Under the pieces are notes generated by a model. The model did not search any database and had not been told where the DNA came from. It saw only the letters and a program-made list of their open reading frames with translations. This document shows, piece by piece, positions 8,150 through 15,250 of a stretch of 20,276 bases of DNA. The position numbers and the translations under genes are program-made. The DNA is from Brucellaceae bacterium (GTDB taxonomy: Bacteria > Pseudomonadota > Alphaproteobacteria > Rhizobiales > Rhizobiaceae), in the NCBI GenBank assembly GCA_020637775.1, contig JACKJV010000019.1:1-20276 (forward strand), read 5' to 3'. Positions within the stretch are counted from its first letter, which is position 1, and every line of letters starts with the position of its first letter.

Positions 8150-9031
8150 ATGGAATTCACGGAACTGACAGGACCTGCACTTGCCTATGCCGCTTGCGCC
8201 GGGGAAAGTGACGATTGCGCGCTGCCAAACCTGACGGTGCTGCGGAAATTCGAGGTCAGCGAATTTGAATCCGTGATCTACAGGCCTGTGGTCTGCCTTG
8301 TCCTGCAGGGCGCGAAGGAAACGGCCATCGGAGACCAGTCCGTGACGTTGCGAGCAGGCGATGCACTCATTGTAAGTCACGACCTTCCCGTCAGGTCGCG
8401 GATCCTTTCGGCCAGCGCGGACACCCCCTATCTGGCGCTCATCCTCTCGCTGGAACTGGGCCTTGTGCGCAGTCTTCATGAACAGATCAGCGCGACCTGC
8501 GACGGCGAAACACCCACGCGTTCGCTGGCGGCCGGGCCGGCGGAGCCCAGGCTCATCGAGGCCGTCGCCCGCTATCTTGCCCTGGCAAGCAATCGCGTGG
8601 AAGCCGAGGTACTGGGCCCTGCGATCCTTCGGGAAATCCACTTCCGCCTGCTGATGTCGCCGATTGGCGGCATGTTGCGGGCGCTCCTGTCCATTGACAG
8701 CCATGCCAGCCGTGTGGCCCGCGCGATCATGCAGATCAGGCGGAATTTCCGGCAGAACCTGTCGGTCCCGGACCTGGCGCAGTCCGCGGGCATGAGCCAG
8801 TCGTCGTTCCACGGACATTTCAAGCAGGTGACCGGCACCACCCCGCTGCAGTACCAGAAGGATTTGCGGATGATTGCCGCACGCGATTTGCTGCGCATCG
8901 GTGGCCATAGCGTGGCATCGGCCAGTTTCGAGGTAGGCTACGAAAGCCCGACCCATTTCAGCCGGGACTACCAGCGCAAATTCGGCATGGCGCCCAGCAA
9001 GGAAAGTCTTTCGATTTCCGGGCACGCATGA
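8150..9031 (+). CDS. AraC-family transcriptional regulator with AraC_N-type effector domain (YqhC-like)
   Basis: A DNA-binding regulator of 293 residues from the chosen start. The N-terminal half resembles the AraC_N effector domain, with a cupin-like stretch RPVVCLVLQGAKETAIGDQ and LRAGDALIVSHDLPVRSRI. The C-terminal half, from about residue 190, holds two helix-turn-helix motifs: LSVPDLAQSAGMSQSSFHGHFK, then SVASASFEVGYESPTHFSRDYQRKFG. The ATG at 8150 follows an AAGGAAGGG ribosome binding site and gives the usual family length. An ATG at 8099, also with a reasonable AGGA, would add 17 residues, and the frame is open to 8030. Its divergent orientation to the DkgA-like reductase suggests it activates that gene. 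The direct repeat between them is the likely site. Confidence 0.88.
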   Translation: MEFTELTGPALAYAACAGESDDCALPNLTVLRKFEVSEFESVIYRPVVCLVLQGAKETAIGDQSVTLRAGDALIVSHDLPVRSRILSASADTPYLALILSLELGLVRSLHEQISATCDGETPTRSLAAGPAEPRLIEAVARYLALASNRVEAEVLGPAILREIHFRLLMSPIGGMLRALLSIDSHASRVARAIMQIRRNFRQNLSVPDLAQSAGMSQSSFHGHFKQVTGTTPLQYQKDLRMIAARDLLRIGGHSVASASFEVGYESPTHFSRDYQRKFGMAPSKESLSISGHA

Positions 9032-9406
9032 AAGCGAGCCCGCATGCCTCGCAAACGCCTTTCGAACCCTATGCCAAAATGGCTCGTCACAACGTGCCAA
9101 GAACCGCCAAGCTCAAGCGCCTGTCTCCAGCTTCTGTGTGCACGGATTGCACAAGCGCTGTTTAATTTAATAATATTAAATCAATAGTATGACCAATCAA
9201 ACATGGGTGCGATGGCGAAGCGGTTGGCCAATGGGTGCGCAGGTCGTTTATTTTGGCCGCCATGCCACGACACCGCTCCATCTGCAAATCCTGCCGATGC
9301 GGCACCGGGTCATTTTGGTGGTGGCTCATTGACACGTATCATGGCGCGCGCGCCCGGTTCCCGTTGAAATCCGCTTGCCCAGCCACGGCCAAGGAGAGGC
9401 TTTGCC
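9032..9406. other. 375-bp non-coding stretch upstream of ppsA with AT-rich and repeated elements
   Basis: I see no convincing gene here. The stretch contains a dyad TGTGCA-N5-TGCACA (9137-9153). Next comes a conspicuously AT-rich patch (9161-9190) holding ATTTAA-TAATA-TTAAAT (9165-9181), which stands out strongly from the high-GC surroundings. There is also a 9-bp direct repeat ATGGGTGCG at 9203-9211 and 9231-9239, 28 bp apart. A TTGCAC-N18-TAATAT pair (from 9147) could be a weak promoter. The features suggest that ppsA has its own promoter, possibly a regulated one, with a 5' leader of about 200 nt. Confidence 0.4.
9137..9153. promoter_or_regulatory. Dyad TGTGCA-N5-TGCACA, possible operator upstream of ppsA
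   Basis: A perfect 6-bp inverted repeat with a 5-bp centre, directly beside the AT-rich patch that could hold the ppsA promoter. The size and symmetry would fit a dimeric repressor or activator. No specific regulator can be named. Confidence 0.3.
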
Positions 9407-11794
9407 ATGACCACAACAAACCCGGTTCACGTGCTTCCGCTTGCCGAAGTCCGCCGCGCCGATGTTCCGCGCGTCGGCGGCAAGAATGCCTCACTGGGGG
9501 AAATGATCGGCGTGCTGGCCGCCCGCGGCATTGCCGTTCCCGCCGGTTTCGCGACCACGGCCGATGCCTTCCGCCATTTCCTGTCGGCCAATGGCCTGAA
9601 CGAAACGGTCGCGGAAGCCTGCCGTGACTACGAAAGCGGCGCCGTCGCCCTTGCCGAGACCGGCGCGCGGATTCGCGCCGCCATCCTGTCGGGCGCATGG
9701 CCCGACGATCTGGCCGCCGCCATCCTGCAAGCCTATGACGGCCTGTGTGCCGCACGTGGCGGAACACAGGTATCGGTGGCAGTCCGCTCCAGCGCGACGG
9801 CAGAGGACCTGCCGGATGCCAGCTTTGCCGGCCAGCAGGAGACCTATCTCAACATTTCAGGCCAGGAAGCACTCCTGGACGCCTGCAAGCGTTGCTATGC
9901 ATCGCTGTTCACGGATCGTGCCATCAGCTACCGCCAGGCCAAGGGGTTCGACCAGCTCGCAGTGGCACTGTCGATCGGCGTCCAGCTCATGGTCCGATCC
10001 GACCGCGGCGGGTCCGGCGTCATGTTCTCCATCGACACCGAGACGGGTTTCGACAAGGTCGTCGTGATCAACGCCGCCTGGGGCCTTGGCGAAAACGTCG
10101 TCCAGGGCGCGGTGGACCCGGATGAATATGTCGTCTTCAAGCCATTGCTCGACCGCCCGTCGCTTGTCCCGGTCGTTGAGAAGAAGTGCGGCGCCAAGTC
10201 GATCAAGATGATCTACGGCAAGGGCACCGAGCCAACGCGCAACGTGCCGACCTCCAAGGTCGAGCGTGCGGCATTCGTGCTGGACGACAGGCAGATCCTC
10301 ACGCTGGCCCGCTGGGCCGTCACCATCGAGACGCATTACGGCTGCCCGATGGACATGGAATGGGCGCTGGACGGCGAGACCGGGGAGCTTTTCATCGTCC
10401 AGGCAAGACCGGAGACCGTGCAGGCGGCGCGCGAACATGGCACGATCAAGGCGCATACCATCGCCAGCCATGGCGCCACCCTTACGAAAGGCCTGAGCAT
10501 CGGCGACTCCGTGGTTGCCGGACCGGTCTGCCTGATCGAAAGCGCCGCCGACATCGCCGATTTCGTCGATGGCTCGATTCTCGTCACCGGCATCACCGAT
10601 CCCGACTGGGTGCCGGTCATGAAACGGGCCGCCGGTATCATCACCGACCATGGCGGGCGCACGTCGCATGCCGCCATCGTCAGCCGCGAGCTTGGCCTGC
10701 CCGCCATCGTGGGCACCGGCAATGCAACCGCCATTCTCCATTCCGGACAGGATGTGACGATTTCCTGCGCCGAGGGCGACGAGGGCTTCGTCTACGAGGG
10801 AACCGCGGACTATTCGGAAGCGACCCTGCAACTGGAAGACATCCCGAAAACCCGCACCCGGGTCATGCTCAACATGGCAAATCCGGCAGCCGCCTTCCGC
10901 TGGAACCAGTTGCCCGCCGGCGGCGTCGGCCTTGCGCGCATGGAATTCGTGATCTCGAACCATATCCGCGTGCACCCCATGGCGCTGCTGCGGTTCGACG
11001 CGCTGGAAAGCGGGGCGGACAAGGCCGAGATCGCCGCACTGACCGAAGGATATGAGGACAAGGCGGAATTTTTCGTCGAGCGGCTTGCCCGGGGTCTTTC
11101 ACGCATCGCGGCAACCGTTTACCCGGACCCGGTTATCGTGCGTATGAGCGACTTCAAGACCAACGAATATGCGGGCCTGCTGGGCGGGCGCCAGTTCGAG
11201 CCGGTCGAGGAAAACCCCATGATCGGTTTCCGTGGCGCTTCGCGCTACTATTCCGCGCAGTATCGCGACGGCTTCGCGCTTGAATGCCAGGCAATCCGGC
11301 GGCTGCGTGAGGACATGGGTTTTGACAATGTCATTGTCATGATACCCTTCTGCCGCTCGACCGCCGAGGCCGACCGGGTGCTGGACGTGATGGCCGAAAA
11401 CGGGCTCAGGCGCGGGGAAAACGGCCTGAAGATCTACGTGATGTGCGAAATCCCGGCCAATGTGGTGCTCGCCGGGGCTTTTGCCCGCCGCTTCGACGGT
11501 TTTTCGATCGGTTCGAACGATCTCACCCAGCTCACCCTTGGCGTTGACCGCGATTCCGAATTGCTGTCGGACCTGTTTGACGAGCAGGACGAGGCGGTCA
11601 AATGGATGATTTCCAATGTCATTCGTGAGGCCCATGCCGCCGGTGCCAAGGTCGGACTGTGCGGTCAGGCCCCAAGCGACCACCCGCAATTCGCCCGTTT
11701 TCTGGTGGAATGCGGCATCGATTCCATTTCCGTGACGCCCGACAGCTTCATCCGCGTCAAGGAACAGGTTGCGGCCGCCGAAGAGGCAGGCTGA
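9407..11794 (+). CDS. ppsA: Phosphoenolpyruvate synthase (pyruvate, water dikinase)
   Basis: A complete 795-residue enzyme that converts pyruvate and ATP to phosphoenolpyruvate, AMP and phosphate, the entry step to gluconeogenesis from three-carbon compounds. The N-terminal ATP-grasp part opens with VGGKNASLGEM and contains SVAVRSSATAEDLPDASFAGQQE. The swivelling phosphohistidine domain has GGRTSHAAIVSRELG with the catalytic His at residue 421. The C-terminal PEP-binding barrel has GSNDLTQLTLGVDRDS and LCGQAPSDHP with the catalytic Cys at residue 752. These positions agree closely with E. coli PpsA (His421, Cys751). The ATG follows a strong AAGGAG. No PpsR-type regulatory protein is next to it. 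It might supply PEP for sugar-nucleotide synthesis feeding the polysaccharide locus beyond it, but the two are convergent and the link is only inferred. Confidence 0.97.
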   Translation: MTTTNPVHVLPLAEVRRADVPRVGGKNASLGEMIGVLAARGIAVPAGFATTADAFRHFLSANGLNETVAEACRDYESGAVALAETGARIRAAILSGAWPDDLAAAILQAYDGLCAARGGTQVSVAVRSSATAEDLPDASFAGQQETYLNISGQEALLDACKRCYASLFTDRAISYRQAKGFDQLAVALSIGVQLMVRSDRGGSGVMFSIDTETGFDKVVVINAAWGLGENVVQGAVDPDEYVVFKPLLDRPSLVPVVEKKCGAKSIKMIYGKGTEPTRNVPTSKVERAAFVLDDRQILTLARWAVTIETHYGCPMDMEWALDGETGELFIVQARPETVQAAREHGTIKAHTIASHGATLTKGLSIGDSVVAGPVCLIESAADIADFVDGSILVTGITDPDWVPVMKRAAGIITDHGGRTSHAAIVSRELGLPAIVGTGNATAILHSGQDVTISCAEGDEGFVYEGTADYSEATLQLEDIPKTRTRVMLNMANPAAAFRWNQLPAGGVGLARMEFVISNHIRVHPMALLRFDALESGADKAEIAALTEGYEDKAEFFVERLARGLSRIAATVYPDPVIVRMSDFKTNEYAGLLGGRQFEPVEENPMIGFRGASRYYSAQYRDGFALECQAIRRLREDMGFDNVIVMIPFCRSTAEADRVLDVMAENGLRRGENGLKIYVMCEIPANVVLAGAFARRFDGFSIGSNDLTQLTLGVDRDSELLSDLFDEQDEAVKWMISNVIREAHAAGAKVGLCGQAPSDHPQFARFLVECGIDSISVTPDSFIRVKEQVAAAEEAG

Positions 11795-11885
11795 CGCCGA
11801 CGCCGGCGAACGTCGGCTGCGCAACCGGGCCGCCACCACGGGATGTGCCCCTCATCCCGGGCAGCGGCCCGGCGCCGGGGGCTTC
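11795..11885. terminator. Convergent intergenic region with two GC-rich hairpins
   Basis: Between the convergent ppsA gene and the glycosyltransferase fusion gene lie two potential stem-loops: GCCGACG / CGTCGGC at 11796-11817 (8-nt loop) and CCGGGC / GCCCGG at 11857-11872 (4-nt loop). Neither is followed by a run of T on either strand, so they are not classical intrinsic terminators. They could slow polymerase or protect 3' ends. Confidence 0.3.
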
Positions 11886-13670
11886 CTATTGGCCTTTTCG
11901 GCCAGCCATGACGCCGATCGTCTCCAGCGCAATGGAAAGGTCCGTTTTCAGCCATGTCCACAGTGAATCGATGCGCAGCGCATAGGCATGGTCCCAGCCC
12001 ACCTTGGATCGGACGTCCTCGATGCTTTCGTCATAGCCCTGGCGCACCTGCGCAAGCCCGGTCACGCCGGGAAGGATGCCGTAGGTCCGCTCCACATAGA
12101 GCGGAATACTGGTCTCCAGCCGGCCGAAGAACACCGGCCTTTCCGGCCTCGGCCCGATCAGCGACATGTCGCCACGCAACACGTTGATCGCTTGCGGCAA
12201 CTCATCCAGCCGCGTGCGGCGCAGGAAGCGGCCGACTCGTGTGACGCGCGGATCGCCCTTCGAGGCCCAGGCCGCGCCGTGGCGTTCGGCATCCTGGCGC
12301 ATGGTGCGGAACTTGATGAGTTCGAAAAGGTCGGTGCGGTCCGGCAAGGCCCGCCCCACGCGCAACTGGCGATAGAAGACCGGCCCCGGGCTTTCCAGCC
12401 GGATGGCAATCGCCACCGGCACATAGGCGATGACCAGAAGCAGCAGCAGCACCATGCCTCCGGCAAGGTCGAAGGCGCGTTTGGCCATGCGCACCGATGC
12501 CGGTAGTGTGTGCTCCTCCCCCCACTTTTTTTTCGTCCACTGCCCGCGAATGTCGAACTGGCCCAGCATCCACAACAGGGCGCCGAAACCATTTGCCGCA
12601 TAGCCGGCCAGCAGGGTCGCCGCCAGCGTCTGCAGCCGCGAGCGGCTGTGGTCGGCCACAGCCAGCCCGGACAGGGCAAAGAGGAGGCCGAGCCAGGCCA
12701 GGGCGGCGGGCGCGATCCATGCGGCCGAACGCAAGGCCAGCAGCGTCACGCTGGCAAGGGCAGCCAGCAGAAGGAAAGGCATCACCGCCCGCAGCCCCTT
12801 GCCGGACAGGAACGCATAGGCCAGGCCGGGGCGGCGCGGATCGGCCAGGCGCATCAGGCGTATGGCCTGTTGCAGGTTGCCGGCGCCGATACGCACCCGC
12901 CGCGCGAATTCCTGCCCCGGACGAGTCCGCTCGCGCTCCGAAATGGCGATGCCGGCATCGAGCACACCGCGATAGCCCCGGGCAACGATCTCCATGGGCA
13001 GGATGAAATCGTCATTGATCGTTCCCTCCGGCAGCGGCTTGAAGGCCTCGCGCCGGAAGACATGAAAGGCCCCGGAAAAGCCGAGTGGCGAGCCAAGCGC
13101 GGCCTCACCGAGACGAAGGCGGTTCTGGAAGGCCCAGTAGCGTCTTTCGCCCGGCGTGCCGTTTTCCGCGCAATCGTAAAGGCCGCCCGCCACGCCGACC
13201 CGTTCGTCCGAGAATGCCGCCGCCATGCGCCTGAGCGTATCGGCGGGCAGGCTGGCGGATGCATCCGTCAGCGCCACGACCGGCGTATCGGCGGCTGCGA
13301 CGGCGTCGTTGATGACAGCGATCTTGCCCCGGTTGACCGGATGGGCATGCACCCGGGCATCGATGCCTTTGGCAAGCAACACGCCAAGTCTCTCGCCAGC
13401 AATGGCAGGCGTCCCGTCCGTGGAGCCGTCGCAGTGGATGCGCACATGCAGACGGTCTGCCGGATAGTCCAGCCCCGCGAGGTTCTCCAGCTTCGCTGCG
13501 ATGGTCCGAGCCTCCTGGTAGGCCGCGACGATGACCGTGACATGAGGCAGTTCGCGGACTTCACTGCATTGCACCGGCGCGCGGCGGGACAGCGCCAGCA
13601 GGCTGAGCGGATAGGTGACGTGATGGTGGAGCGCTGCAAGGGCGCTTGTCCAGAACAGGGTTTCAAGCAT
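11886..13670 (-). CDS. GT2 glycosyltransferase fused to an undecaprenyl-phosphate sugar phosphotransferase
   Basis: A 594-residue two-enzyme fusion in the inner membrane. Residues ~1-385 are a family 2 glycosyltransferase: a first hydrophobic segment, VTVIVAAYQEA, the CDGSTDGT loop, VVALTDAS (metal site), FSGAFHVFRREAF, INDDFILPMEI and a set of C-terminal membrane helices. From Met395 a complete bacterial sugar transferase domain follows, of the WcaJ/ExoY/PssY kind: KRAFDL, a membrane helix, ESPGPVFYRQ, FELIKFRTM, RVGRFLRRTRLDELPQ, LRGDMSLIGPRP and the C-terminal PGVTGLAQV. Such domains transfer a sugar-1-phosphate to undecaprenyl phosphate and start repeat-unit synthesis. The fusion may couple the first and a later sugar addition. 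The ATG at 13670 has GGAG seven bases upstream and overlaps the end of the preceding GT4 gene by 8 bp, so the two are coupled. Confidence 0.92.
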   Translation of the reverse strand: MLETLFWTSALAALHHHVTYPLSLLALSRRAPVQCSEVRELPHVTVIVAAYQEARTIAAKLENLAGLDYPADRLHVRIHCDGSTDGTPAIAGERLGVLLAKGIDARVHAHPVNRGKIAVINDAVAAADTPVVALTDASASLPADTLRRMAAAFSDERVGVAGGLYDCAENGTPGERRYWAFQNRLRLGEAALGSPLGFSGAFHVFRREAFKPLPEGTINDDFILPMEIVARGYRGVLDAGIAISERERTRPGQEFARRVRIGAGNLQQAIRLMRLADPRRPGLAYAFLSGKGLRAVMPFLLLAALASVTLLALRSAAWIAPAALAWLGLLFALSGLAVADHSRSRLQTLAATLLAGYAANGFGALLWMLGQFDIRGQWTKKKWGEEHTLPASVRMAKRAFDLAGGMVLLLLLVIAYVPVAIAIRLESPGPVFYRQLRVGRALPDRTDLFELIKFRTMRQDAERHGAAWASKGDPRVTRVGRFLRRTRLDELPQAINVLRGDMSLIGPRPERPVFFGRLETSIPLYVERTYGILPGVTGLAQVRQGYDESIEDVRSKVGWDHAYALRIDSLWTWLKTDLSIALETIGVMAGRKGQ

Positions 13671-14724
13671 GAAGGGTCTCCAGCGAGAGATAGGCTTCCC
13701 TGGTCTTGCCCAGGGACAGGTTGGTCTGGATGAAGAAACGCGGATTGCCGCGCAGCGGTTGATCGAGCGCTTTCGCAAGCGCATCCGCCAGTCTTTCCGG
13801 ATGGCCGTCCTCGATCCGCATGGCAGTGCCCGAAGCCGGGCAAAGCCCGTCGCGAACGCCGCCGACGTCGCTGGCGATCACCGGCACGCCACAGGCCTGG
13901 GCCTCCAGGATCGACAGCGGCATGCCTTCGAAACGTGAGGGCAGGCAGTAGAGGTCGAGTGCAGGATAGATGTCGGCGGCCTGGTCCGTGCGTCCGGGCA
14001 GCAGCACGCGCCCTTCCAGCCCGAGCGCCGCTATGCGCGCATTCAGGGTATCGCGCTGACTGCCTTCGCCCCAGATCGCAACCAGCACATCCGGCGGCAG
14101 GAATCGTGCCGCCTCCACTAGCCGGTCGAACCCCTTGACATGCTCCAGCCGGCCGACGGCGCCGATGATGCGCTTGCCGGCGGGAAGGCCGAGCCGCCGG
14201 CGCGCCGCTTCCCGGATATCCGGACGGAAGACAGTGCAATCCACCCCGTTGGGGATCACGCGGAACGGAAGCCCCGTGCGCTCTGCCGCCGCCTTCGCGA
14301 CGACGCCCGAAACCGCCACGCGGTCCGGGCGCCATGCCCGCAATGCCAGGGCTGTCATCCGTCTGCGCCGCCGGTCACCCAGATGCCAGGCGTCATGCTC
14401 GACATGCGAATAGGACCGGATTCCGGCCAGCCGCGCCGCGGCACCGCCATAGAGCAGCGGCCCGGCATGGTGCGTCACGACGCTGGTGGCGCCCAGCGCC
14501 CGAAGACGGCGCGCCATGCGCTGCACCAGCAGCGGGCGCAGGCCAGGCGCCTTGTCAAAGGCCGTCAGGCGATCGGCGGACTTGGTCACCTTCGGCCATG
14601 CACTGCAAAGCGAAGCGACCGTTCCTTCCAGGCTGAAGATATGGATTCCGGGTGTCTCGGCCAGCGCGAGCACCAATTGCTCGATACCGCCGGGCGCCAG
14701 CCTCTGTACGATGTGAACTTGCAT
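13663..14724 (-). CDS. Family 4 glycosyltransferase
   Basis: A 353-residue cytoplasmic or membrane-associated GT-B retaining glycosyltransferase. The N-terminal domain starts with MQVHIVQRLAPGGIEQLVL, where the PGGIEQ loop is typical of polysaccharide GT4 enzymes. The C-terminal nucleotide-sugar domain shows IPNGVDCTVFRPD, VGRLEHVKGFDRLVEAA and the catalytic E-x7-E pair at Glu266 and Glu274 (EGMPLSILE). The frame is open for 74 codons upstream, but the family start and the beginning of the Rossmann fold fit the ATG at 14724. A TTG three bases earlier has better spacing to AAGGG. It is the first gene of the leftward operon. A sigma-54-type promoter lies 41 bp upstream, predicting a 30-nt leader. 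Confidence 0.92.
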   Translation of the reverse strand: MQVHIVQRLAPGGIEQLVLALAETPGIHIFSLEGTVASLCSAWPKVTKSADRLTAFDKAPGLRPLLVQRMARRLRALGATSVVTHHAGPLLYGGAAARLAGIRSYSHVEHDAWHLGDRRRRRMTALALRAWRPDRVAVSGVVAKAAAERTGLPFRVIPNGVDCTVFRPDIREAARRRLGLPAGKRIIGAVGRLEHVKGFDRLVEAARFLPPDVLVAIWGEGSQRDTLNARIAALGLEGRVLLPGRTDQAADIYPALDLYCLPSRFEGMPLSILEAQACGVPVIASDVGGVRDGLCPASGTAMRIEDGHPERLADALAKALDQPLRGNPRFFIQTNLSLGKTREAYLSLETLHA

Positions 14725-14764
14725 CAATGTGCATACCCTTGCGTGTGAACCATGAAGGCCTGTT

Positions 14765-14780
14765 TGCAAGAGGCGTGCCG
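14765..14780 (-). promoter_or_regulatory. Sigma-54 (RpoN) -24/-12 promoter for the leftward glycosyltransferase operon
   Basis: Read on the minus strand this is CGGCACGCCTCTTGCA. It has the invariant GG and GC elements of the sigma-54 consensus TGGCACG-N4-TTGC with exact spacing. Only the base before GG differs from the consensus. It predicts transcription from about 14754 and a 30-nt leader before the ATG at 14724. Its 14-bp core (14766-14779) is the exact reverse complement of the core at 14911-14924. Confidence 0.8.
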
Positions 14781-14924
14781 GTGCACAGGGCGGCAGAAAC
14801 GGGCCTTTTTGACGCAAAACGCGAAATCCCTCACCCATACGCGGTCGCAGATTGCAAAATACCTGCCCCATTTGCGCGGCCGCGCCCACTCCCGCAAGGG
14901 TTGTCGAGATGGCACGCCTCTTGC
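14766..14924. repeat. Perfect 14-bp inverted repeat framing the divergent promoter region
   Basis: GCAAGAGGCGTGCC at 14766-14779 and GGCACGCCTCTTGC at 14911-14924 are exact reverse complements separated by 131 bp. Each arm is the core of an outward-facing sigma-54 promoter. Identity includes the four spacer bases (CCTC) that the sigma-54 consensus does not fix. Confidence 0.9.
14807..14885. promoter_or_regulatory. Candidate enhancer-binding-protein region between the two sigma-54 promoters
   Basis: The 131-bp spacer contains a perfect 12-bp palindrome GCGCGGCCGCGC (14874-14885) and a dyad TTTTG-ACG-CAAAA (14807-14819). A GCAAA-type motif recurs (GCAAAA near 14814 and near 14854, and its complement TTTGC near 14872). 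Sigma-54 promoters need an AAA+ activator bound upstream. With divergent promoters, a shared site between them is the economical arrangement. No known activator consensus is recognised. Confidence 0.3.
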
Positions 14925-14925
14925 T
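14910..14925 (+). promoter_or_regulatory. Sigma-54 (RpoN) -24/-12 promoter for the rightward STAS/export operon
   Basis: TGGCACGCCTCTTGCT matches the sigma-54 consensus TGGCACG-N4-TTGCW at every fixed position, with GG at 14911-14912 and GC at 14923-14924. The predicted start site is about 14936. This gives a 22-nt leader that contains the AAGGAG ribosome binding site of the STAS gene (ATG at 14958). Confidence 0.88.
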
Positions 14926-14957
14926 CGGCTCTGGCGGGGGAAACAAGGAGCACTGCC

Positions 14958-15245
14958 ATGACCAAGACCATCACAATGAGCGGAGACCTGGATGCAGCCA
15001 GGATAACGGTCCTCCGGCCTGAGATTGACGCCATTGCCGCCGGCGACAGCGATGTGACGATCGACATGAGCCAATGCCGGTTCATCGATTCGTCCGGCGT
15101 CGGCGCCATTGTCTTTCTGCACAAGCGCATGCGTTCACGCGGCTACCGCGTCCGGCTTTCGAATCTTCATGGCCAGCCGCTCAAGCTGCTGCGCCATCTG
15201 GGCATTGCCGGCCTGCTTTCGGCTGACGACCGGAGCGCAGCGTAA
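14958..15245 (+). CDS. STAS-domain protein (anti-sigma factor antagonist-like)
   Basis: A 95-residue single-domain protein of the SpoIIAA/RsbV type. It has VTIDMSQCRFIDSSGVGAIV, in which the DSSG motif (residues 44-47) carries the serine that kinases of the RsbW/SpoIIAB type phosphorylate and PP2C phosphatases dephosphorylate. It ends with the LLRHLGIAGLL helix usual for STAS proteins. The frame is open for about 100 codons upstream, but the ATG at 14958 has an ideal AAGGAG seven bases before it and starts the STAS fold. It is the first gene of the export operon, straight after a sigma-54 promoter. In the Vibrio fischeri syp locus the first gene, sypA, is also a STAS protein that controls biofilm formation, and a similar post-translational switch is likely here. 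The PP2C protein at the right edge is the obvious candidate phosphatase. Confidence 0.92.
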   Translation: MTKTITMSGDLDAARITVLRPEIDAIAAGDSDVTIDMSQCRFIDSSGVGAIVFLHKRMRSRGYRVRLSNLHGQPLKLLRHLGIAGLLSADDRSAA

Positions 15246-15250
15246 AGGCC

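Noticed and set aside
9189..9332. A 47-codon open frame in the ppsA leader, starting at the ATG after the AT-rich patch
   Set aside because: It has no ribosome binding site, its Trp/Arg-rich composition does not look like a protein, and it contains the direct repeat. I treat it as leader sequence, though a leader peptide cannot be fully excluded.
9857..10975. 372-codon minus-strand open frame inside ppsA
   Set aside because: It is a composition-driven shadow of a highly conserved gene. Its translation is His/Asp/Gly-rich with no domain pattern.
13268..14335. 355-codon minus-strand open frame across the GT4 and fusion genes in another frame
   Set aside because: The translation is Arg/Gly/Pro-rich without motifs, whereas the two glycosyltransferase frames carry all expected motifs. 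No frameshift is needed.
14725..14946. 74-codon N-terminal extension of the leftward GT4 frame
   Set aside because: It would run over the sigma-54 promoter region, and the typical GT4 start fits the ATG at 14724.
14652..14957. Long N-terminal extension of the STAS frame
   Set aside because: It overlaps the opposite GT4 gene and the promoter region. The ATG at 14958 has an ideal AAGGAG and begins the STAS fold.
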